Part shown: positions 9,866-18,316 of the stretch, in pieces
Layout: every line of letters starts with the position of its first letter
Numbering within the stretch: the stretch's first letter is position 1
Origin: JBMNKL01 sp050952225
GTDB lineage: Bacteria > Bacillota > Clostridia > Acetivibrionales > DTU013
Reading direction: 5' to 3'
NCBI GenBank assembly: GCA_050952225.1
Contig: JBMNKL010000002.1
Location: forward strand, 186,001-250,000
DNA: 64,000 nt
The notes under the pieces: generated by a model
The model's input: the letters and a program-made list of their open reading frames with translations, nothing else
The model's database searches: none
Told to the model about the DNA's origin: nothing
Translations under genes and position numbers: made by a program

Positions 9866-10258
9866 TCATGTTTTGGCCTTAAACTCGGTCCTGCACTTCG
9901 GGCATGTGACAATAATCTTCCCCTTGCCTCTCGGAAGCCGCAGATGCGCCTTACACCCGGGGCAGGTGAAAAACTTGTGGGTTTTCCTTTCCGCCATGCG
10001 CATCCGCATTTTTCTGAACCATGAATAAACAGGGCTTATCAACATTGAAAATTTATAGTTCTCCATTCTTCTCCTGTTGATATCCCTGGACAGCATCCTG
10101 TAAACACATGCTATAAGGGGCAGATAGCCTATAAAAACAAGAAGCGGCAGCCTTGCTATCCGGGCAATAACGGTAAATAGAATCGATAATATAAGCAGTG
10201 CCATTGAGAGCTGATCCGCCCCGTACCTGCCCGCCATAAATCTTCTTAACCAATTCAT
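9866..10258 (-). CDS. Membrane protein with C-terminal zinc ribbon
   Basis: A 130-residue protein. The start ATG at 10256-10258 is preceded by AGGAGG at ideal spacing; an upstream in-frame start is less likely. Two hydrophobic segments at about residues 20-55 form a hairpin. A strongly basic stretch follows (DINRRRMENYKFS, RKMRMRMAERKTHK), then a zinc ribbon with paired CPGC and CPKC motifs spaced about 20 residues apart. Proteins of this kind are common hypotheticals in clostridia. The basic tail plus zinc ribbon suggests nucleic acid or ribosome contact near the membrane, but this is only an inference. Confidence 0.7.
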   Translation of the reverse strand: MNWLRRFMAGRYGADQLSMALLILSILFTVIARIARLPLLVFIGYLPLIACVYRMLSRDINRRRMENYKFSMLISPVYSWFRKMRMRMAERKTHKFFTCPGCKAHLRLPRGKGKIIVTCPKCRTEFKAKT

Positions 10259-10309
10259 AGCAATCCTCCTGTTGTTTATTCCCGGCAAAAACACAATTCA
10301 GGCCTGGAA

Positions 10310-12904
10310 TTATTTGCCGGCAAGCGAATAGGCCAGTTTGAAAAGTTCAACGAACGGTATAACCAACAGCGCAATTCCTGCAGACGTTATTAATTTGCCG
10401 GGCGACAGGGGTTCAAGCCCGAATGCCGTATTAACCACAGGAATATATATTACCGCCAGCGTCAGTATAAATGACAGCAGCATGGCTCCAAGCAAATAGT
10501 TATTGCGTGTTTTCAGCCTGAATATGGAGATTGTTCTTGACCTGAGATTCAGCGAGTGGAAAATCTCGCAGGCACACATGGTCAGGAACGCCATCGTCAT
10601 TCCTGTGACATGTGACACTTTGCTGCCAATAAAGTAGGATACCAGCGTAAGCGCCGCTATCACAATGCCTCCAAATATAATGCCGGTTGCCATGCCGCCT
10701 GCAAAAATACCTTCTTTCATGCTTCGTGGCGGCTTTTCCATAATATCCGGTTCAGGCGCTTCCATTCCCAGCGCTATTGCAGGAAACATATCCGTAACAA
10801 GGTTGATCCACAATATGTGTATGGGTGCAAAGAGCCTGAAATTCATGATTGTGGCGGTAAATAGCGCAATTACCTCGCTAAGGTTTGATGAAAGCAGGAA
10901 CTGTATTGCTTTTCGGATATTATCGTAAATTCTTCGCCCTTCTTCTACCGCCGTGACAATAGTGGCAAAATTATCATCTGCCAGCACCATGTCGGACACA
11001 TTTTTTGAGACATCCGTACCGGTGATCCCCATACCAACGCCGATATCGGCTGATTTTAATGCCGGTGCGTCATTCACACCGTCGCCCGTCATGGCGGTAA
11101 CAAACCCCTTCTGTTTCCAGGCATTTACAATACGGACCTTGTGTTCGGGCTGGACACGGGCATAAACAGAGTACTGGCCGGTTTTTCCAGCATACTCTTC
11201 ATCCGTTAGCTGTGACAGCTCAACCCCGGTAATCACCTGGCTTTCGTCGGTTATAATGCCAAGTTCTTCCGCAATAGCCACCGCGGTATCACGATGGTCG
11301 CCGGTAATCATAATAGGCTTGATACCGGCCTTGCGACATATATCTATCGCTGCTTTCGCCTCGGGGCGAACCGGGTCCAGCATGCCCGCCAGGCCGATGA
11401 AAACCATGTCCTTTTCGAGCTTCCCGGGTGAAATATCTCCCGGCATTTCATCCATTTTCTTCATTGCAGAACCCAGGACACGCAAAGCCTTTCCTGCCAT
11501 TCTCCCGTTTTCCTCAAGTATTTTGGAACGAAGTCCGTCGGTAAGCGGCACAACTCCTTCGGACGCCAGTATATGCGTGCATATGTTCAATACTACGTCC
11601 GGAGCGCCTTTAGTGTATTGGACAAACTTGCCTTCGGGATCTTTATGAATAGTGGACATCATTTTCCTTGTCGAATCAAAAGGCGCTTCTGCAACGCGGG
11701 GCATTGTTTTTTCCAATTCGGATTTGTGAAACCCCTGCTCATAAGCATGATGGACAAGCGCGCTCTCCGTCGGCTCACCGATTATTCCCCCGCAATCGTC
11801 CGTAAAACAGGCGTCATTGCATAGTGCCATGGATATGGCAAGTTCCCGGGCATCTCCATACGTATCGACAACCGTCATTTTATTCTGGGTCAGGGTGCCC
11901 GTTTTATCAGAGCATATAACCTGTGTGCATCCCAGCGTTTCCACCGCCGTAAGCCTTCTTATAATGGCATTGCGCCTGGACATCCTGGTAACGCCGATGG
12001 ACAGCACAACCGTAACGACGGGGACAAGGCCCTCAGGAATAGCTGCCACGGCCAGGCTCACTGCCAGAAGAAACATATCCAGTACATAACCGCCTGAAAA
12101 CCCGCCGCTTCGCAGTACACTGAAAGCAAAAATGAAGACGCTGATGGCAATAACGCAAATGGTCAGTATACGGCTAAGGGAGGCCAGCGCTTTCTGCAGC
12201 GGTGTTTTTTCTTCAGTGGTACCGGATATGATGCTGGCGATTTTGCCCATCTCCGTCGACATTCCGGTATGAACCACAACGCCCTCGCCTCGTCCATAAA
12301 CTACGTTGGTTCCCATGTAAGCCATATTAACTCTGTCTCCAAGCGGTATATCACCCTTCTCTCCCGCATTCATCGCATGGCTGGATTTTTCCACGGGGAC
12401 GGATTCGCCCGTCAGCGATGCCTCCTCGATTTTCAGGCTTGAGGTCTCTGTCAGTCTCATATCTGCAGGGACGGCATCACCGGCCTCCAGCAGGACGATA
12501 TCCCCCGGCACAATCTCCTCGGACTTAATCCGCATCAGGTGCCCGTCACGCCTTACCTTTGAATAAGGCGACGACATTTTCTGAAGGGCTTCGATTGCTT
12601 TTTCAGCCTTTCCTTCCTGGACCACACCGAGGATTGAATTAACAACAACAACCGCCATTATAATGACCGAGTCAACTATTTCCTTCACTATACCCGATAT
12701 TAATGCCGCAACTAACAGGATAATGACCATGGGATCAGTCAGTTGCTCAAGAAACCTTTGCAGAACTGTCTTCTTCTTACCTTCGGCCAGCTTGTTCGGA
12801 CCGTATTTTTCAAGCCTTGAGGCAGCATCGCCGGAGTCAATGCCCGATTTTGCCGACTCAAGCTCACGCAACACCACATCAGCTTCTTCCAGATGGTATA
12901 TCAT
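10310..12904 (-). CDS. P-type Ca2+-transporting ATPase (PMCA/SERCA type)
   Basis: An 864-residue plasma-membrane ATPase that exports calcium. Visible: actuator motif LTGESVPVEK, phosphorylation site CSDKTGTLTQNKM, hinge motif MTGDGVNDAPALK, and about ten membrane helices. The SERCA calcium ligands have counterparts: PEGL in M4, SSNLSEV in M5 (Asn and Glu), and NLVTD in M6 (Asn and Asp), so both calcium sites look populated. M4 reads PEGLVPV rather than PEGLPAV, a variant I believe occurs in clostridial homologues. ATG at 12902-12904 is chosen because AGGAAGGG lies eight bases upstream; an in-frame GTG nine codons earlier has a poorer site. Length is normal for the bacterial type. Confidence 0.93.
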   Translation of the reverse strand: MIYHLEEADVVLRELESAKSGIDSGDAASRLEKYGPNKLAEGKKKTVLQRFLEQLTDPMVIILLVAALISGIVKEIVDSVIIMAVVVVNSILGVVQEGKAEKAIEALQKMSSPYSKVRRDGHLMRIKSEEIVPGDIVLLEAGDAVPADMRLTETSSLKIEEASLTGESVPVEKSSHAMNAGEKGDIPLGDRVNMAYMGTNVVYGRGEGVVVHTGMSTEMGKIASIISGTTEEKTPLQKALASLSRILTICVIAISVFIFAFSVLRSGGFSGGYVLDMFLLAVSLAVAAIPEGLVPVVTVVLSIGVTRMSRRNAIIRRLTAVETLGCTQVICSDKTGTLTQNKMTVVDTYGDARELAISMALCNDACFTDDCGGIIGEPTESALVHHAYEQGFHKSELEKTMPRVAEAPFDSTRKMMSTIHKDPEGKFVQYTKGAPDVVLNICTHILASEGVVPLTDGLRSKILEENGRMAGKALRVLGSAMKKMDEMPGDISPGKLEKDMVFIGLAGMLDPVRPEAKAAIDICRKAGIKPIMITGDHRDTAVAIAEELGIITDESQVITGVELSQLTDEEYAGKTGQYSVYARVQPEHKVRIVNAWKQKGFVTAMTGDGVNDAPALKSADIGVGMGITGTDVSKNVSDMVLADDNFATIVTAVEEGRRIYDNIRKAIQFLLSSNLSEVIALFTATIMNFRLFAPIHILWINLVTDMFPAIALGMEAPEPDIMEKPPRSMKEGIFAGGMATGIIFGGIVIAALTLVSYFIGSKVSHVTGMTMAFLTMCACEIFHSLNLRSRTISIFRLKTRNNYLLGAMLLSFILTLAVIYIPVVNTAFGLEPLSPGKLITSAGIALLVIPFVELFKLAYSLAGK

Positions 12905-13244
12905 TGCTTTTTCCCTTCCTTTTTCTTCCACTTATTTTATTCCTGCCTCTTAACCCTGTCCTTAAAATGCTATAAAGGCCCGCGTGTTAACTTTATAAAT
13001 CATTGAATATTATTTTACCACAAAACAGTCATATGTAAGCCAATTATTAGTACAAGCCATTATGGAAAACTGCTGCAATTCGGGGACAGGGGCGGACAGT
13101 AACCAGGGTGACGGCTTTATTCAAGGACATTATGCATCAAGCCTACAGAGCCTGTTAGTCCCTATCCGCTGTTTCATCCGTTTTATAATTGCATGCTTTT
13201 TCCCTTTCTGGGGCATTATATACAAAAAACCGGGGGAGCCTTAT
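12905..13244. promoter_or_regulatory. Divergent intergenic region between the Ca2+ ATPase and radical SAM genes
   Basis: A 340-bp gap between divergent genes. An in-frame ATG at 13062 would extend the radical SAM protein by 61 residues of low-complexity and then hydrophobic sequence not expected for the family, and it lacks a good ribosome binding site, so I treat this as untranslated. It contains a stretch near 13078-13100 rich in GGGGACAG-type sequence, which resembles parts of the REP-like element at 31813-31873. No clear promoter hexamers are picked out. Confidence 0.4.
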
Positions 13245-14840
13245 ATGGATAAAACAATGGATGACAAGCCCATACTGCTGATAGGCTTTTACAATCCGAA
13301 AGCGTTAGGTGTGCGATTTCTTGAAAGGTCGCTCATAAGCGCCGGCTTTAAGGTATATGCCGTTTTCATAAAAGACTTTAACAGCACAAAACCTGGAGAA
13401 ATCACAAAAAAGGAGCTTTCGCTGCTAAAAGGACTTGTCGCGTCCCTGGACCCGGGACTGGTAGGCCTCAGCGTCATGTCTTCCTTATATATTGAAACGG
13501 TTCTATCCGTAAACGATATGCTTCGGAGGAATTTCAACATCCCGCTCGCATGGGGAGGCGTATATGCTTCGCTATTCCCCGAAAAATGCCTTGAGCATGC
13601 GGACTTTGTGCTAAGGGGAGAAGGCGAAAATGCTATCGTCGAACTGGCGGACGCGGTATTGCACAGGAAGCCTTATCAAGATATTAAAAACCTTGCATAT
13701 CGTCGTTACCGGGGCCATGGAAGTCAGGCCGCAAATGAAAGCCCGGCCCGGGATATTGTTATTAACGAACTTCGCCCTCTTTGTGAGAACCTGGATGAAC
13801 TCGGCTATCCCCTGTTCATACCGGACAATAAATTCTTCATCAGCAATAACAGGTTAGTGCATGGCGATCCGCTGGCAGCTTCGTCCGGCTACGAACTGTC
13901 AGCCTCCAGGGGCTGCCCTTTTTCCTGTTCTTATTGCTGCTCGGTTAATATTAAAAGAATGTACACGGGAAAAGGCAGGTTTGTGCGTTTAAGGAGTGTG
14001 TCAAGCGTCATTTCCGAATTGGAGGACGCGATGTCCTATATGAAAAAAATAAAAACGGTGCATTTCTGGGATGAAATATTCCCATGCGACAGGGAGTGGG
14101 TAGATGAATTTGCACGCCAGTATGCCTTAAAAATCCGCCTGCCATTTGAAATATGGGGACATCCTTTAAAAACAGACGATTATGTAATCTCCAAATTGGC
14201 AGGGGCAGGCCTTTACAAGGTGGTCATGGGAATTCAGAGCGGTTCCCCGGCCATACGCAAAGAAATATTCCACCGCGGCGAAACACAGGAGGATATACTG
14301 GAGGCCAGCAAAATACTGAGCAGGCGAAGAGTACCCCAGGTAATATATGATTTCATGCTAAGGCACCCGTTTGAAACAGAAAACGATATTCGCATGACAT
14401 ACAAGCTATGCGCCGAACTGGCAAGGCCTTTTGAATTGCAACTGCACGGTCTGAATTTCCTGCCCGGCACGGATATTGTCGAAATCGCGTCAAAACATGG
14501 GATTGCCGGTAAATATGAGCACGATGTTGAACAATCCATGAATGAGCAGTACAATATATATTGGGGCCGGAAAAGCGGCAGTGATATTATAAACTTTTTG
14601 TATTCGCTGATATATGTCAGCCAATTCGACACGGGGCTGGCATTATCAAGGTACCTGAGCAGTCAGCCAAAAACCCGGCTTAATATATTCATTGCATTGA
14701 TCCTGCCGAAGCTTTACCTGCCGGCCGTCAAGCTCAGATTTATTTATAAAAAGGCCGCAATGTTTGCCATGGCCGTTATTGCAAAAATCAGCCTGGCAAA
14801 GTCACGCAGGAAGGTTCTTCAATATAGCGAAGGCAGGTAA
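13245..14840 (+). CDS. B12-binding domain/radical SAM protein
   Basis: A 531-residue cytoplasmic protein. Residues about 8-150 match a cobalamin-binding Rossmann-like domain (ILLIGFYNP, GLVGLSVMSSLY, AWGGVYASLFPEKCLEH). A radical SAM domain follows with the [4Fe-4S]-binding CxxxCxxC in GCPFSCSYCCS at about residue 226, then the partial barrel (VHFWDEIFP, KVVMGIQSGSP, IYDFMLRHPFETEND). This is the architecture of BchE/P-methyltransferase-like enzymes that use cobalamin and SAM for methylation or ring chemistry. The substrate is unknown. The start ATG has GGGGGAG nine bases upstream. The C-terminal 90 residues are basic and partly hydrophobic, so it may touch the membrane. The next gene begins 23 bp later. 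Confidence 0.85.
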   Translation: MDKTMDDKPILLIGFYNPKALGVRFLERSLISAGFKVYAVFIKDFNSTKPGEITKKELSLLKGLVASLDPGLVGLSVMSSLYIETVLSVNDMLRRNFNIPLAWGGVYASLFPEKCLEHADFVLRGEGENAIVELADAVLHRKPYQDIKNLAYRRYRGHGSQAANESPARDIVINELRPLCENLDELGYPLFIPDNKFFISNNRLVHGDPLAASSGYELSASRGCPFSCSYCCSVNIKRMYTGKGRFVRLRSVSSVISELEDAMSYMKKIKTVHFWDEIFPCDREWVDEFARQYALKIRLPFEIWGHPLKTDDYVISKLAGAGLYKVVMGIQSGSPAIRKEIFHRGETQEDILEASKILSRRRVPQVIYDFMLRHPFETENDIRMTYKLCAELARPFELQLHGLNFLPGTDIVEIASKHGIAGKYEHDVEQSMNEQYNIYWGRKSGSDIINFLYSLIYVSQFDTGLALSRYLSSQPKTRLNIFIALILPKLYLPAVKLRFIYKKAAMFAMAVIAKISLAKSRRKVLQYSEGR

Positions 14841-14863
14841 CCATGGAAGGCAGGTAACTATAG

Positions 14864-15784
14864 GTGGAACTCGCAAACCGCTCTGAAACTGTAAATATAG
14901 GGGACAACCGGGTGAAATCCTCAAAAGGGCAAAAACTGTGCCGTATACTTGCAATTGTCTTGTCATTGGTGCTTATTACCATTTTCTCCCTTGTCATCAT
15001 TGCCATCCTGGACGAGAATACGGCCCATATCTATCCCGGTTATCCCAGGGCAGACCTTGTGCCGATACTGTCGAAAGAATACCTGGGCGAGACTGATTAC
15101 GAAACGATCTATTTCCAGACCGGGCTTGGAAAACCGGCAGTAGATGAGCTTCGTGCCCGGTACCCGGATTCCGCGGAGCGCATCCTGCGCATCCAGGAAA
15201 GCTTTTTCGGCAAGGTCAGTTTCATATGCGAACCAAACAGCCCGGTTTCGAGGGAGGAAACTCTGGTCAATGAAAAAGGCGAACCCGTAAACGGCATCGA
15301 ACTGGCATCCGTACAAAACGGCGACATCCTGGTAACCAAGTCGTCCCATACCTACGGATGGAGAAACGGGCATGCAGCTATTGTCATTGACGCCGCAAAC
15401 GGACTGACGCTGGAATCCGTCGTCCTGGGCACCAACTCGACAATCCAGCATATCAGCAAGTGGACCAGTTACCCAAACTTTATGCTTTTGCGCCTGAAAG
15501 ACGCCTCACCCGAGTTGAGGGAAAACATTGCCAGAACGGCGTCCGAATACCTGGTTGACATTCCGTATGATTTATTCGTAGGCATTTTTAACCCAAAGTA
15601 CAAGCAAAAAGATAAAATTACCAGTACCCACTGCTCGCATCTTGTCTGGCAGGCCTACCGCATGCATGGCTTCGACCTGGATTCGGACGGCGGCCCGCTT
15701 GTGACGCCAAATGATATTGCAAATAGTCCATTACTTGAAGTCGTGCAGGTTTATGGCGTAGATCCGGAAAATATATGGCCCTGA
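14864..15784 (+). CDS. Membrane-anchored YiiX/permuted NlpC-P60-like cysteine hydrolase
   Basis: A 306-residue protein starting at GTG. Residues about 26-50 form a single membrane anchor (ILAIVLSLVLITIFSLVIIA), with the rest outside the cell. The C-terminal domain fits the permuted papain-like YiiX/DUF830 fold: NGDILVTKSS, then the likely catalytic His in NGHAAIVIDA at about residue 169, and the likely catalytic Cys in STHCSHLVWQAY at about residue 259. Such enzymes cleave peptide, amide or acyl bonds in cell wall or lipid. It is 23 bp after the radical SAM gene, so the two may act together in envelope modification. It ends two bases before the convergent trpA stop. Confidence 0.75.
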   Translation: MELANRSETVNIGDNRVKSSKGQKLCRILAIVLSLVLITIFSLVIIAILDENTAHIYPGYPRADLVPILSKEYLGETDYETIYFQTGLGKPAVDELRARYPDSAERILRIQESFFGKVSFICEPNSPVSREETLVNEKGEPVNGIELASVQNGDILVTKSSHTYGWRNGHAAIVIDAANGLTLESVVLGTNSTIQHISKWTSYPNFMLLRLKDASPELRENIARTASEYLVDIPYDLFVGIFNPKYKQKDKITSTHCSHLVWQAYRMHGFDLDSDGGPLVTPNDIANSPLLEVVQVYGVDPENIWP

Positions 15785-15786
15785 CG

Positions 15787-16569
15787 TTAAATATTGCGGC
15801 TTGATACCGCCTCTTTCATCTTCCTCACGTATTCTGCCACATAGGGTATGCAGTTCACTCCATGCCGCTCGATTATCTTAACGATGGCGCTTCCCACTAT
15901 TACGCCGTCCGCGTACGACGCGGCTTTCGCAGCCTGTTCAGGCGTGGAAATGCCAAACCCGATGGCGCAAGGGATATCCTTCGCTTCCTTTGCAAGCCTT
16001 ACCATTTCCGCGGCAAAACCGCCGATATCTTCCCTGACTCCTGTTACGCCCATTGACGATACACAGTATAAAAAGCCCTCGGCTTCCGAAGCAATCATGC
16101 GTATGCGGCCGGCAGAGGTCGGCGCAATCATTGATATAAGGATAATCCCATATTTGTCACATGCCGGCTTTAATTCGTCTTTTTCTTCAAACGGCAGGTC
16201 CGGCACGATAATCGCGTCAATTGAAGCTTCGCGACAGTTTGCCATGAATTTGTCCGTACCGTATGCAAAAACGGGATTCGCATATGTCATGAATGCCAGC
16301 GGAATATTACATTTTTCCCTGACGCGGCGAACCATGGAAAAAACGCCGTCAGTGGTCGCACCACCCGCAAGCGCCCTTGCGTCGGCATCCTGTATCACTT
16401 TGCCTTCCGCTATGGGATCGGAAAACGGTATTCCTATTTCTATAAGGTCCGCCCCTGCTTCGGCCATGCTCAAAATCAGGCGCTCAGTTGTTGAAATGGA
16501 CGGATCGCCGGCCGTTATAAAAGGTATGAACGCTTTTTTGCCGTCAAACACTTTGTTTAGCCTACTCAT
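15787..16569 (-). CDS. trpA: Tryptophan synthase alpha subunit
   Basis: A 260-residue TIM-barrel enzyme that splits indole-3-glycerol phosphate into indole and glyceraldehyde 3-phosphate and passes indole to TrpB. The catalytic glutamate lies in LIEIGIPFSDPIAEGK. The second acidic residue, aspartate in enteric TrpA (LADG), is glutamate here (IAEG), a conservative swap that I believe is common in clostridia. Phosphate-loop motifs GFGIS and VIVGSAIVK are present. Its ATG overlaps the end of trpB by eight bases (ATGAGTAG), implying coupled translation. No other trp genes are in the window. Confidence 0.96.
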   Translation of the reverse strand: MSRLNKVFDGKKAFIPFITAGDPSISTTERLILSMAEAGADLIEIGIPFSDPIAEGKVIQDADARALAGGATTDGVFSMVRRVREKCNIPLAFMTYANPVFAYGTDKFMANCREASIDAIIVPDLPFEEKDELKPACDKYGIILISMIAPTSAGRIRMIASEAEGFLYCVSSMGVTGVREDIGGFAAEMVRLAKEAKDIPCAIGFGISTPEQAAKAASYADGVIVGSAIVKIIERHGVNCIPYVAEYVRKMKEAVSSRNI

Positions 16570-17761
16570 AAATACGTACCCCCTTGTAGCGCGCTATCGC
16601 CGCGACATCCTTGTCTCCCCTTCCCGAGAGGCATATGACTATTATACGGTCCCTGCCCATTGTCGGGGCAAGCTTTCTTGCGTACGCGACCGCATGCGCG
16701 CTTTCAACCGCCGGGATTATCCCTTCCGTCCCCGAAAGGTATTCAAAGGCGTCTACAGCCTCTTCATCAGTCACCGGTACATATTCCGCCCTTCCAACAT
16801 CCCGAAGGTATGCGTGCTCTGGTCCGATACCGGGATAATCAAGCCCTGCAGAGATGGAATAGACCGGCGCTATCTGCCCGTACTCATCCTGGCAGAAATA
16901 AGATTTCATTCCGTGGAATATGCCTGTTTTGCCAACAGCCATGGTAGCGGCGGTTTCACCAGTATCGACGCCGCGGCCTGCGCCTTCGCAGCCGATCAGC
17001 CGCACCGAGGGCTCGTTTATGAACTCGTGGAATATGCCTATTGCGTTGCTGCCGCCTCCCACGCATGCCAGCACCGCGTCAGGAAGCTTTCCTTCCCTCT
17101 CCATGAGTTGTTTTCTCGTTTCGCGGCCTATGACGCTCTGAAAATCCCTTACAATGGTTGGAAAAGGATGCGGCCCCATGACGGAGCCAAGCACGTAATG
17201 CGTATCCGCGACACGACAGGACCATTCGCGCATTGTTTCATTGACCGCGTCCTTCAACGTCCTGGTTCCGCTCGTAACTGCATGTACCTTCGCCCCCAGC
17301 AGTTCCATGCGGAACACGTTCAGGGCCTGCCTTTCCGTATCTTCCTCTCCCATGAATATCTCGCATTCGAGCCCCATGAGCGCGGCGGCGGTGGCCGTGG
17401 CGACACCGTGCTGCCCTGCGCCCGTCTCCGCGATGACCCTGGTTTTGCCCATTTTTTTTGCAAGAAGTACCTGTCCCAGCACGTTATTTATCTTATGCGA
17501 ACCGGTATGGTTGAGATCCTCGCGTTTTAAGTATATCTTCGCGCCGCCGAGGTCTTTCGTCATCTTTTCCGCATAATACAGCATCGACGGCCTGCCCGCA
17601 TAATTGGCAAGCAAGTCCTCAAACTCCGATATAAAACCGGCATCGGTCTTAAACCGGTTATAAGCCTCCTCAAGTTCTGTCAGCGCATTCATCAGCGTCT
17701 CGGGAACATACTGGCCCCCGTGAATGCCGAACCTGCCCTTGCGTATTTCAACCTTTGACAT
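16562..17761 (-). CDS. trpB: Tryptophan synthase beta subunit
   Basis: A 399-residue pyridoxal phosphate enzyme that joins indole and serine to make tryptophan. The PLP-binding lysine is in HTGSHKINNV at about residue 90, the family signature is LNHTGSHKINN, and the glycine-rich phosphate site is CVGGGSNAIGIF at about residue 230. The catalytic glutamate is in AETGAGQHG. N-terminus GRFGIHGGQYVPETLM is typical of TrpB1. A CAGGAGGAG site lies about six bases before the ATG. It leads a two-gene trpB-trpA unit. I looked for a T-box or TRAP-type leader upstream and saw none. Confidence 0.96.
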   Translation of the reverse strand: MSKVEIRKGRFGIHGGQYVPETLMNALTELEEAYNRFKTDAGFISEFEDLLANYAGRPSMLYYAEKMTKDLGGAKIYLKREDLNHTGSHKINNVLGQVLLAKKMGKTRVIAETGAGQHGVATATAAALMGLECEIFMGEEDTERQALNVFRMELLGAKVHAVTSGTRTLKDAVNETMREWSCRVADTHYVLGSVMGPHPFPTIVRDFQSVIGRETRKQLMEREGKLPDAVLACVGGGSNAIGIFHEFINEPSVRLIGCEGAGRGVDTGETAATMAVGKTGIFHGMKSYFCQDEYGQIAPVYSISAGLDYPGIGPEHAYLRDVGRAEYVPVTDEEAVDAFEYLSGTEGIIPAVESAHAVAYARKLAPTMGRDRIIVICLSGRGDKDVAAIARYKGVRIYE

Positions 17762-17989
17762 TTCGACTTACTCCTCCTGCGGCACAGCCTGTGCTTCCTG
17801 GCCAGCCATATAATACAGCAAGTATGTTGTTCCGGATTGTACCATCATAAAGGCGCTCCTGTCAATAATTTTTTACAGGGTTTGGTGTCAGGCTATATAT
17901 TTTAGATATTCTACCTGATTTAATTATAGTCTCTTTTCCTGAGTTCTACAGCCTGGCCTGGTCTTTTTGCACGGCCAGGCGATAAGTGA
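17762..17989. other. Leader region of trpBA with an inverted repeat
   Basis: No gene is visible here. An 8-bp perfect inverted repeat, GCCTGGCC at 17951-17958 and GGCCAGGC at 17973-17980, could form a hairpin with a 14-base loop, but no T tract follows on either strand, so it is not a standard terminator. GTGTCAGGC at 17886-17894 matches part of the REP-like elements elsewhere in the window. It lies between trpB (minus) and the remnant at 17990-18187 (plus). Confidence 0.35.
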
Positions 17990-18187
17990 AATTCAAACAA
18001 AGGAAAAACAAGCCATAAATTCAACCAGAAAAAACCTGGTGATGGGCCGCCAACTTGGGTTGGACCTGATGGATGGTACATACAAAGAGACATGGCAGGT
18101 CATGGAGGAAGTTACTGGAAACTTTTTAATTGGTTAGGAAATAGAATTGCTTCATTGGCGGCTGATGGTACAATAACAGGAAAGTAA
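17990..18187 (+). pseudogene. Orphan C-terminal fragment resembling the tail of a polymorphic-toxin or RHS-type secreted protein
   Basis: The open stretch between TGA (17987-17989) and TAA (18185-18187) encodes about 65 residues without a start codon or ribosome binding site. It contains the clearly protein-like string KKPGDGPPTWVGPDGWYIQR, then DMAGHGGSYWKLFNWLGNRI, and ends ASLAADGTITGK. The pattern 'GxxWKLxxxxGNRIAxLxxDGxI' followed directly by a stop resembles the last module of some Rhs/polymorphic-toxin and similar secreted proteins (from memory, not searched). Its codon use is more AT-rich than neighbours. It is read as the surviving 3' end of a longer, lost gene. No immunity gene is apparent downstream; the next gene is the unrelated YtvI-like protein. 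Confidence 0.55.
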
Positions 18188-18316
18188 ATATTTAAAGCCT
18201 TATCCGTGCCATTACCCGTTTTACGGCAGCCCGTATAACTGTGGCAAATCCAAGCGTATTATTGACTCAAGCGCATCCATAATTTATTATATAAATAGTA
18301 AACGGGAGAAAGCCTC

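Noticed and set aside
13062..13244. In-frame extension of the radical SAM gene
   Set aside because: The 61 added residues are not family-like, and the ATG at 13245 has the better ribosome binding site.
15848..17530. A 560-codon open frame on the plus strand opposite trpBA
   Set aside because: It is antisense to two unmistakable enzymes, has no family-like composition and no ribosome binding site; a shadow of high-GC third positions.
17951..17980. Hairpin considered as trp attenuator or T-box
   Set aside because: No T tract, no T-box consensus and no Trp-rich leader peptide can be seen.
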